Shown here in pieces: positions 7,145 through 12,767 of a DNA stretch of 12,767 nt. Under the pieces are notes generated by a model. That model ran no database searches, was not told the origin of the DNA, and saw only the letters and a list, made by a program, of their open reading frames with translations. Origin of the DNA: Ponticaulis sp. (lineage in GTDB: Bacteria; Pseudomonadota; Alphaproteobacteria; Caulobacterales; Hyphomonadaceae); contig PABS01000120.1 of NCBI GenBank assembly GCA_002699325.1, positions 19,491 through 32,257 of the forward strand, read 5' to 3'. A program made the position numbers and the translations under genes. Each line of letters begins with the position of its first letter. Position 1 is the stretch's first letter.

Positions 7145-7465
7145 TCATTTCATGTCTGCAAGTCTGGCGAGGAGTGTTTCGATCTCGCACTCAGAACGAT
7201 CAATGCGAATCTGTTTCAGTCGCGACGTTGCACCTGACGCAAGTTCGACACTGGATTTCGGGATGCCAAACTGTTTGGCCAGAAGCTGACAAACTGCCTT
7301 ATTGGCTGCTCCATTGTCTGGAATGGCGCGTACGCGAATTTTCAGAAAACGACGCCCCGCATCGTCTTCACCCACGCCGTCAATTCCATCACGGCTGCTC
7401 TTGGGCGTGACCCTGACGGTAATCAGCGTGCCGGCTCCGTCTTCCCTGATCGGAGGGTCCGTCAT
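7145..7465 (-). CDS. DUF167 / YggU (UPF0235) family protein
   Basis: A 106-residue cytosolic protein of the small DUF167 family. Family pattern: VRVTPKSSRDGIDGV (17-31), LKIRVRAIPDNGAANKAVCQ (41-60), then LLAKQFGIPKSSVELASGAT (61-80) and SRLKQIRI (81-88). This corresponds to the conserved core with P-x-D/N-G-x-A-N-x-A and S-G-x-x-S-R-x-K. The biochemical role of the family is not established. I chose the ATG at 7465 because it overlaps the upstream gene's stop as ATGA (7462-7465), a typical coupling arrangement. An ATG six codons earlier (7483) is possible but gives a 22-nt overlap and no better ribosome-binding site. It is the last gene of the rimBK transcription unit; 206 nt with no recognisable terminator follow. 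Confidence 0.88.
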   Translation of the reverse strand: MTDPPIREDGAGTLITVRVTPKSSRDGIDGVGEDDAGRRFLKIRVRAIPDNGAANKAVCQLLAKQFGIPKSSVELASGATSRLKQIRIDRSECEIETLLARLADMK

Positions 7466-7713
7466 TTTCGACGACGCAACCATGCGCCAAAAGCAAATCC
7501 AGCGACCGGCACTGCCAACATGAATAACGCAGTCGCCAGCTGACTATTGCCGAATACGACACGCAGGGAATAACCGGTCGTGAGCTTCAGAATCAGGACA
7601 AAGCCAAACAGCACAACCAGGGAGGCCAGTCCGCCGAACAAGCCTGCCAGCAGCATCCCGCCAGAAATCGGACGAACGGGATCACTCGCCGTGTTGTCCT
7701 CACTCTCCGCCAT
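7462..7713 (-). CDS. Small two-helix membrane protein, unrecognised
   Basis: An 83-residue protein I do not recognise. A polar, acidic N-terminus (MAESEDNTASDPVRP) is followed by a glycine-rich hydrophobic stretch at about 18-43 (GGMLLAGLFGGLASLVVLFG...), a short loop (TTGYSLRVVFGNS) and a second hydrophobic stretch at about 58-78. It ends with the basic cap WLRRRK. The positive end suggests both termini are cytoplasmic. A GGGGGA Shine-Dalgarno lies a few bases before the ATG, so the start is well supported. It sits 38 nt after the rimBK stop and overlaps the DUF167 gene by 4 nt, which points to a three-gene operon. It could anchor or accompany one of these proteins, but nothing in the sequence shows that. 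Confidence 0.8.
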   Translation of the reverse strand: MAESEDNTASDPVRPISGGMLLAGLFGGLASLVVLFGFVLILKLTTGYSLRVVFGNSQLATALFMLAVPVAGFAFGAWLRRRK

Positions 7714-7751
7714 CGTGTCCCCCTACCCGTACTAAAACGCCAGCGCCGCGC

Positions 7752-9125
7752 TCATCGCTCCCGACTGAGTGGGCGCACTTTTGCTTCCAGATTCTCGATA
7801 ATCATGGACGCAATGTCCTTGCCAGTAGCGCTTTCAATTCCCTCTAGCCCCGGAGAAGAATTCACTTCCAGAACTTTAGGGCCAGTATTCGTGCGTAGAA
7901 TATCAACCCCGGCAACAGACAAGCCAATCGTCTGTGCAGCACGTCTGGCAATATCACGCTCCTGACGCGTCAGTCTGACGGCTTCTGCGCGGCCACCGCG
8001 ATGCAAGTTGGATCGGAATTCGCCTTCGGCTGCGATCCGTTGAATTGCGGCGACAACCTTGTTGCCGACGACAAAACACCGCGTATCCCGTCCCGCGGCC
8101 TCTCCGACGAACTCCTGCACCAGAAAATCCGCCTCCAGCCCGCGAAACGCGTCAACAAGGCTTTCTGCAGCTTTGCGTGTTTCAGCGAGAACAACACCCC
8201 TGCCCTGACTGGATTGTAACAGTTTCAGGATCACTGGTGCGCCACCAACAAGAGAAACGAGGTCCTTCGTATCTTTAGGAGAATTTGCGAATGCCGTTAC
8301 CGGCATGCCGATCCGTTCGCGAGACAAAAGCTGATGAGCCAACAGCTTGTCCCGGCTCGCCGCAATGGCATTAGGCTGGTTCAGACAATAAGCGCCATTG
8401 TTCGAAAACTGACGCAGAACAGCCAGTCCATAAGATGTGATGGTCGGACCGATTCTCGGGATGACCGCATCATATCTTGGAAGACATTTGCCGTCATAAT
8501 GGATCTCTGAACTACCCGAATCGATCTTCATGTAGCAGCGCGTTGTATCAATTGGCTCGACAACATGCCCACGCGCCTCACCGGCCTCGATCAAACGTCT
8601 CGATGAATAATTGCCCGGCTCTTTTGTCAGCAGCGCAATTCTTAGAGGGCGCTTGACCGGCTTTCGCTTCGGCAACCCCTTATAAAGATCGAATGAAAGC
8701 TCTCCCTGCGCAAAGGACTGGTTCGGATCAACGACCATATCATCCTGAATGCTCGTCCGGCCAAACAGCATGCGATATTGCATGTTCTCGCGATTGGTCA
8801 GCGTCATCTCCACCGGCCAGGTCCGGTCACCGCATGTCAGATTGGTGAGAATGACGTAGCGCATCTCCGCTTCGCCATTGGAACTGGTAACCTGCCGCCG
8901 GTCTACGACTGGAGCAGAGCAGGTAAATTCCAGCGAAAGGTCATCCGGATTTGGTTGGATCAGAAATCTGACCTGCGGCTTGTCGACCGGACCAAATGGC
9001 TCGATTACGCTGGCATGCAGAGCTGACGTCTTTGCACCGGTATCCACCTTCGCCTTGATCGCTGGCAAACCCAGATCAGGAAGCGATATCCATTCTTCCC
9101 AGCCCAGAGTAAAAGATGAGGACAT
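7752..9125 (-). CDS. rimK: RimB-RimK fusion: retropepsin-like protease domain plus ATP-grasp glutamate ligase
   Basis: A 457-residue two-domain protein. Residues about 5-150 match the RimB/'ATP-dependent zinc protease' family (Pfam Zn_protease). [20 protein letters not shown] (20-39) carries the DTG signature at 28-30, and [10 protein letters not shown] (118-127) matches the later retropepsin-type LLGR strand. Residues about 160-457 match RimK, an ATP-grasp ligase that adds glutamates to the C-terminus of ribosomal protein S6 in E. coli. Its segments are [18 protein letters not shown] (223-240), [18 protein letters not shown] (258-275), [16 protein letters not shown] (298-313), [10 protein letters not shown] (345-354), FRSNLHRGG (370-378) and [14 protein letters not shown] (418-431), which include the Mg/ATP-binding glutamate and asparagine. 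A GGAGA site precedes the ATG by 5 nt. In other proteobacteria rimB and rimK are commonly separate genes, so a writer and putative eraser in one chain is notable. The S6 gene is not in the window. Confidence 0.92.
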   Translation of the reverse strand: MSSSFTLGWEEWISLPDLGLPAIKAKVDTGAKTSALHASVIEPFGPVDKPQVRFLIQPNPDDLSLEFTCSAPVVDRRQVTSSNGEAEMRYVILTNLTCGDRTWPVEMTLTNRENMQYRMLFGRTSIQDDMVVDPNQSFAQGELSFDLYKGLPKRKPVKRPLRIALLTKEPGNYSSRRLIEAGEARGHVVEPIDTTRCYMKIDSGSSEIHYDGKCLPRYDAVIPRIGPTITSYGLAVLRQFSNNGAYCLNQPNAIAASRDKLLAHQLLSRERIGMPVTAFANSPKDTKDLVSLVGGAPVILKLLQSSQGRGVVLAETRKAAESLVDAFRGLEADFLVQEFVGEAAGRDTRCFVVGNKVVAAIQRIAAEGEFRSNLHRGGRAEAVRLTRQERDIARRAAQTIGLSVAGVDILRTNTGPKVLEVNSSPGLEGIESATGKDIASMIIENLEAKVRPLSRER

Positions 9126-9309
9126 GATTTCTCCAAAATCGTTCGATCCATGCTCTATATGCTAACTCGTACCCACTCGCGCTGCAGAAATCATCCCTAC
9201 AGGCAAAAAACCTCTGAGAAGATTTCCGCAGGAGAGATTTCGCCTTTTAGGCGCATCGTTATTCAGAAATACACCTAATCAGGCTATACTTGTTCATAAA
9301 ACAAGGAGC

Positions 9310-9315
9310 GGGGAG
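9310..9315 (+). promoter_or_regulatory. Shine-Dalgarno that sets the GTG start of the hybrid kinase
   Basis: GGGGAG lies 9 nt before the GTG at 9325, with a second AAGGAG at 9303-9308. No ATG with a comparable site exists before the signal peptide, so GTG is the best start. Confidence 0.7.
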
Positions 9316-9324
9316 AAGAGAAAG

Positions 9325-11901
9325 GTGTGCGCGTCGTCAAAAGTGCTCGGGGTTTCAAGGGTCTTCGTCATTTCCATGACCTTCTGGGTCAGCATGACCG
9401 CAACGGCCAATGCCCAGCTTGTCAGCCGGAATACACCCGATCTAACGCAAGAGAACTGGGTCAATGAGGCAATCACGTTTGTAAAAACCACGTCCGCAGA
9501 CCAAATGGACAGCGCAATCGACGCTGAAACCATTTTTGCCTCTCGTCTGGCATCGGCACCTCTGACAGAACAACTCCAGCTTTGGCAGGCCTACACGTTT
9601 GATGCGGCGATTGAAGTCGATCAGGCGCGGTTTGATAAGGGCATCTCCGCCATTCGCGGCCTGGAGGCGGAATTGTCAGATGAAAGTGTCGGCCATTATC
9701 TGCAGATCGCGGAACTCGTCTACATCACCCTTCGGGACGGGCACTATCAAAGAAGCGTCAATGAAGCCGAAGCGATGCTGGCCAGCGGCTCCCTCTCCCC
9801 TGAAAACGAGATCCGGTCGTTACTCGCTGTCGCCATATTCAAATACTGGAATAATGATTTCATCGCGGCCGCTGACGTCACCCGGAAAGCGATTCGCGCA
9901 GCAGAAGCTATGCCGGCTGCACCTCCTCCATTGTGCCACAGCATATATACTGTTGAAGCACTTGTATTTTACAAACTGAACGATCCTGTACCGGTTTTTC
10001 AGGCCTATCACTCTCTCTATGACGTGAACCAGGATCTTCAGCTTCCGCAGAGCACAGGCACGCTCCAGTTCAACACCGGCCTCTTGCTTAGCAAGTCCGG
10101 TGAAATGGAAGCGGCACTGGAGGTTTCAGCTGTTCTGTCCGGTCGCATTCAGAGTGATGACGCCAGTGATATTCACGCTTTCAACGCGTACTATCTGTGC
10201 GGCAGTCTGCATTTCAAACTCGGAAACTATGCACAGGCGCTCGACTGTTTCCGCAAAGCTGAACCCTACCTGCCCGCCTCAGAAGCACGTGCAGCTGCCT
10301 GGGCAAAACTCATCGTCAAATCAGCCGTCGAAGCCGGCGAAATCGAAACCGCGAGGATCTATTTCGATCAACTGAGCGCCTACCCAACCCTGACGGATAT
10401 CCCGAAGGAACGTATCGACATCACCCTCACAGAAGCGCGCCTTCTCGAAGCAGAAGGCCGTTTTGAGGACGCGCTGGCTGTGCAGAGGCGCGCTTATGAC
10501 CTCAAGCTTCTCGATGTCGAGAAAGATATTGAGCTAACCTCCGCTGCACAGCTCGATTATCTGATGGAAGAGACAACACGCCTGGATGAACAGGCGCACC
10601 TGCTTGAGACACAAAATCAACTCCAGCAACAGTCGATTGTTTTGTACCAATGGTTGTCAGGCTTAGGCATTCTGATTTTATTGTGCGTGATTTCATTCCT
10701 GTTTCTGTTTTATCGGAAGCAGAAAGACTTTCTGCGCATGCGTGATGAAGCCGTCCGGCTCAGCGAAGTGAAGTCAGATTTCCTTGCGAATATGAGTCAC
10801 GAGGTTCGAACCCCGATGAATGGTGTTCTCGGCATGACCTCAGCGCTTCGTAAAACACCCCTGTCATCTATTCAGTCAGAACTGGTGGGTGTGATTGAGC
10901 GGTCAGCAGAGGTCATGGTGCGCATTCTGGATGATGTCCTCGATCTGTCACGAGTTGAGTCCGGAAAACTGCCATTGGAGCTCACAAGTTTCAGTCCGGT
11001 CGCATTGTTGAATGATCTCAGACAATTCTACGGGCATGGAACCGTTCAGCCGGGCCTGATGATGTCATTCGTCGCTGATATTCCCAAAGATATTGAGCTG
11101 ATTGGTGACCCGGTGAGGCTCAGGCAGGTTTGCGATAATCTCATCACGAACGCTCTGAAGTTCACAGAAACCGGTGAGATAACGACGCGCTTCTGGCTGA
11201 CAGAGTTCAGCGATACTGAGTCTGACACCGTGCTGAACATCTCTGTCAGTGATACCGGCATCGGCATGGACCCGTCTCAGATCGATAATCTGTTCAAGCC
11301 TTTCACTCAGGCTGACACGTCTCGTTCTCGACGTTATGGCGGAACGGGGCTCGGCCTCTCCATCAGCCAGAAAATCGTGGAACAATTCAGCGGAAAAATT
11401 GACGTCGTGTCGGCACCTGGGGAAGGCTCACAATTCCTCATCACGCTACCATTGCAGGTCAGCACGTCAGCTGAAATTGTAAAAGTCCCGGTCGATCAGG
11501 ATGATCTCAAGGACTTGTCAGACGCGATGCGCATTCTGATTGTCGAAGACCACCCGGTGAACCGGCGCGTGGCACGCACGCTCTTCAACAGTCTGGGCTT
11601 TGATCCTGTGCTGGCTGAAGACGGGAAATCCGGCATCGACGCATATAGCACCAAAGGTTTTGACCTCGTGCTTCTGGATATCCAGATGCCAGGTTTCGAC
11701 GGATTTCAGACGCTGGATGCCATGCGGGACATTGACCGCAGAGAGGGCCGAATTCCTCCACGCTATATTGCCTTCACAGCAAATGCGATGAGCCATCAGC
11801 GCGAGACGTATAAAAAGCGCGGTTTTGACTCCTTACTCGTCAAACCCATTCAGCCGAAAGACATCGTCGAACAGATTTCGACCTTTCGAAAATCCGCCTG
11901 A
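9325..11901 (+). CDS. Hybrid sensor histidine kinase with periplasmic TPR-like region and C-terminal receiver
   Basis: An 858-residue kinase starting at GTG. Residues 1-30 look like a signal peptide ending ANA before Q31. Residues about 85-400 are helical and TPR-like (for example FKLGNYAQALDCFRKAEPYL 297-316, EAEGRFEDALAVQRRAY 375-391), probably periplasmic. A coiled segment (403-436) leads to one membrane helix at about 440-463. The kinase core follows: HisKA with SHEVRTP, phosphoacceptor H492; N box DNLITNALKF (604-613); G1 DTGIG (643-647); FKPF (657-660); G2 GGTGLGL (672-678). The receiver (735-855) has D742, phosphoacceptor D785 in LLDIQMPG, T818 and K840. All catalytic residues are present. 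No HPt domain, response regulator or output gene is adjacent, so its partner lies elsewhere. It is divergent from rimBK and alone on the plus strand. The ligand is unknown. Confidence 0.93.
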   Translation: MCASSKVLGVSRVFVISMTFWVSMTATANAQLVSRNTPDLTQENWVNEAITFVKTTSADQMDSAIDAETIFASRLASAPLTEQLQLWQAYTFDAAIEVDQARFDKGISAIRGLEAELSDESVGHYLQIAELVYITLRDGHYQRSVNEAEAMLASGSLSPENEIRSLLAVAIFKYWNNDFIAAADVTRKAIRAAEAMPAAPPPLCHSIYTVEALVFYKLNDPVPVFQAYHSLYDVNQDLQLPQSTGTLQFNTGLLLSKSGEMEAALEVSAVLSGRIQSDDASDIHAFNAYYLCGSLHFKLGNYAQALDCFRKAEPYLPASEARAAAWAKLIVKSAVEAGEIETARIYFDQLSAYPTLTDIPKERIDITLTEARLLEAEGRFEDALAVQRRAYDLKLLDVEKDIELTSAAQLDYLMEETTRLDEQAHLLETQNQLQQQSIVLYQWLSGLGILILLCVISFLFLFYRKQKDFLRMRDEAVRLSEVKSDFLANMSHEVRTPMNGVLGMTSALRKTPLSSIQSELVGVIERSAEVMVRILDDVLDLSRVESGKLPLELTSFSPVALLNDLRQFYGHGTVQPGLMMSFVADIPKDIELIGDPVRLRQVCDNLITNALKFTETGEITTRFWLTEFSDTESDTVLNISVSDTGIGMDPSQIDNLFKPFTQADTSRSRRYGGTGLGLSISQKIVEQFSGKIDVVSAPGEGSQFLITLPLQVSTSAEIVKVPVDQDDLKDLSDAMRILIVEDHPVNRRVARTLFNSLGFDPVLAEDGKSGIDAYSTKGFDLVLLDIQMPGFDGFQTLDAMRDIDRREGRIPPRYIAFTANAMSHQRETYKKRGFDSLLVKPIQPKDIVEQISTFRKSA

Positions 11902-11915
11902 TTGCGACCTCCCAT

Positions 11916-11950
11916 CACGCACGAAAAAGGCCGCTCCGATGAGCGACCTT
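11916..11950. repeat. 35-bp direct repeat, copy 1 (terminator type)
   Basis: This copy differs from 12661-12695 at three positions only. The similarity includes the 7 bases CACGCAC outside the hairpin, so it goes beyond a shared stem. The DUF2059-like gene lies between the two copies. Confidence 0.75.
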
Positions 11951-11952
11951 AT
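11924..11952. terminator. Bidirectional intrinsic terminator between convergent genes
   Basis: The stem AAGGCCGCTC (11927-11936) pairs with GAGCGACCTT (11941-11950) around the loop CGAT, with one C-A mismatch. On the minus strand the stem is followed by a T run (complement of 11924-11928), giving a good terminator for the DUF2059-like gene. On the plus strand ATTT follows, a weaker tail, for the kinase gene ending at 11901. Confidence 0.8.
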
Positions 11953-12010
11953 TTACGTCCACAGCTGTTCACACAATTACGAATAGCGCAGACCGAAAAT
12001 TCTGTGGTTG

Positions 12011-12544
12011 CTATTCAAAGATTCCGATCAATTCAGCGAGATCAGCCTCATCAAACGCATTGCCTTCAGGCCCCTTCAGTCGCTCCAGAACCGGTGGAAT
12101 TGAATTCAAACCAGCGTCCATGCCCACCGTTTCAGCCAACTTCGTCAAGTCTCTCAGGAGAGGCCCCTGAACAGCTGCCCATTCCTGACCACTTTCTGAC
12201 TCGAGAAAGGTGCGGAAATCAGCCAGCACTTCTGGTGTGCTGTTTTTCAGTGCCGCAGTGGCGTAAGCCTCTCTCATACCTTCTTTGAAAACTTTGCTCA
12301 TTTCTTCGAGGAAAATTTCTGAAAACATGATGGTCGACTGGCGCGACAATTCCACACCACTTTTTCTGAATTCATCCAGAATGAGTGGAACCATCAAATC
12401 GCCGACAGCTTCCATTTGTGCATCCAGCACGTCGTCGCTCTGGATTTGAGAGGCAATGTATGCAGCGTCTTCGCGTGGATCGGCAGACGCAACCGGCAGC
12501 TGCAATACGCAAAATGCCGCAAATCCGGCAAACACTTTATTCAA
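12011..12544 (-). CDS. Exported DUF2059-like protein, TTG start
   Basis: A 177-residue protein when begun at TTG (12544). An AGGAG site lies 6 nt upstream and the TTG opens a clean signal peptide, MNKVFAGFAAFCVLQLPVASA with cleavage before DPRED. The open frame continues upstream to an ATG at 12667, but that longer version has no such site and would run into the tuf terminator region, so it is unlikely. The mature part is helical and acidic. The section around TPEVLADFRTFLESESGQEW (102-121) resembles the DUF2059 signature, in which a helix ends in a T/S-x-x-G-Q stretch. The family's role is unknown. The protein is probably periplasmic. It converges with the kinase gene and shares a bidirectional terminator with it. 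The family call is moderate; the gene call is stronger. Confidence 0.75.
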   Translation of the reverse strand: MNKVFAGFAAFCVLQLPVASADPREDAAYIASQIQSDDVLDAQMEAVGDLMVPLILDEFRKSGVELSRQSTIMFSEIFLEEMSKVFKEGMREAYATAALKNSTPEVLADFRTFLESESGQEWAAVQGPLLRDLTKLAETVGMDAGLNSIPPVLERLKGPEGNAFDEADLAELIGIFE

Positions 12545-12550
12545 GGGACT

Positions 12551-12555
12551 CTCCT
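12551..12555 (-). promoter_or_regulatory. Shine-Dalgarno that sets the TTG start of the DUF2059-like gene
   Basis: The minus strand reads AGGAG, 6 nt before TTG at 12544. It decides the start against in-frame ATGs at 12571 and 12667, neither of which has a site. Confidence 0.7.
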
Positions 12556-12660
12556 GATCAGCATCAATCATTGCGCCCGCCCCAACGACCAGCGCAATCA
12601 TTATTGGCTTAATGCTTACCAGCTGAAGCGCAAGCATCAGTTTAATCTCAGAAGAAAATT

Positions 12661-12695
12661 CACGCACAAAAAAGGCCGCTCAGATGAGCGGCCTT
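12661..12695. repeat. 35-bp direct repeat, copy 2 (tuf terminator)
   Basis: Same orientation as copy 1, with 32 of 35 positions identical, including the flanking CACGCAC. See copy 1 at 11916-11950. Confidence 0.75.
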
Positions 12696-12696
12696 T
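12671..12696 (-). terminator. Intrinsic terminator of tuf
   Basis: A perfect 11-bp stem, AAAGGCCGCTC (12671-12681) with GAGCGGCCTTT (12686-12696), closes the loop AGAT. On the minus strand it is followed by three further Ts (complement of 12668-12670), making a run of six. It lies 28 nt after the tuf stop. It shows that tuf transcription normally ends here and does not continue toward rpsJ. Confidence 0.88.
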
Positions 12697-12724
12697 CTGT
12701 GATCTTTGTGATCAGGACTGGGTC

Positions 12725-12767
12725 TTAAGCGAGAACTTTAGACACAACGCCTGAACCAACTGTCCGG
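12725..12767 (-). CDS. tuf: Elongation factor Tu, C-terminal fragment cut by window edge
   Basis: The minus strand reads R-T-V-G-S-G-V-V-S-K-V-L-A then TAA at 12727..12725. This is the end of EF-Tu domain 3 (RTVGAGVV-x-K-I...), the GTPase that delivers aminoacyl-tRNA to the ribosome. Only 13 codons are visible, but the RTVG-x-GVV-x-K signature is characteristic, and a tuf gene is expected upstream of the S10 operon (rpsL-rpsG-fusA-tuf). A strong terminator follows 28 nt downstream. Confidence 0.88.
   Translation of the reverse strand, partial: RTVGSGVVSKVLA

Noticed and set aside
12545..12667. A 41-residue N-terminal extension of the DUF2059-like protein starting at ATG 12667
   Set aside because: The internal TTG has an AGGAG site at ideal spacing and opens a clean signal peptide. 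The upstream ATG lacks a site and lies in the repeat next to the tuf terminator hairpin.
5313..12724. The accessory block as a mobile element
   Set aside because: No transposase, integrase, tRNA-end target or terminal inverted repeats were seen. The 35-bp repeats flank only the DUF2059-like gene and are terminators.

Overview
The window looks like chromosomal DNA of an alphaproteobacterium of moderate GC content. The ribosomal proteins (S10, L3, L2, S3) have alphaproteobacterial character. The family Hyphomonadaceae/Caulobacterales is a guess from overall protein character, not something the sequence proves. No transposase, integrase, phage gene, CRISPR array, tRNA or rRNA is visible.

Region 1 (1-5312, minus strand) is the front half of the S10 ribosomal protein operon in the classical order: rpsJ, rplC, rplD, rplW, rplB, rpsS, rplV, rpsC, rplP, rpmC and the first codons of rpsQ, which runs off the left edge. 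Genes are packed with 1-nt TAATG overlaps or short gaps carrying Shine-Dalgarno sequences. The odd member is rplD: its L4 core is followed by about 105 extra residues that read as a helix-hairpin-helix domain. Upstream of rpsJ (5313-5580) is a good sigma-70-type promoter (TTGACA / TATAAA). It is followed by a leader of about 160 nt with an imperfect hairpin plus T-rich tract, which could be an attenuator, and a possible 48-codon upstream ORF.

Region 2 (5581-12544) is an accessory block between the S10 operon and tuf. On the minus strand, in transcription order, it holds: a DUF2059-like exported protein (TTG start); a RimB-RimK fusion (retropepsin-like protease plus ATP-grasp glutamate ligase); a two-helix membrane protein; a DUF167/YggU protein coupled to it by an ATGA overlap; a cysteine-synthase-fold PLP enzyme; and a small two-helix membrane protein. 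One gene is on the plus strand: a large hybrid histidine kinase with a signal peptide, a probable periplasmic TPR-like sensor region, one membrane helix, HisKA, HATPase and a receiver domain. It is divergent from rimBK and convergent with the DUF2059-like gene.

Region 3 (12671-12767) holds the last 13 codons of tuf (EF-Tu) and its terminator. tuf and rpsJ are normally close neighbours (str operon followed by S10 operon), so about 7.4 kb separates them here. The tuf terminator and the terminator after the DUF2059-like gene lie in a 35-bp near-identical direct repeat.

The S10 block and EF-Tu serve translation. RimK family enzymes can add glutamate to ribosomal protein S6, so the accessory block contains one gene with a plausible link to ribosomes. 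The rest shows no evident shared pathway. The best candidates for something undescribed are the L4-HhH fusion, the S10 leader and the single-chain RimB-RimK protein.
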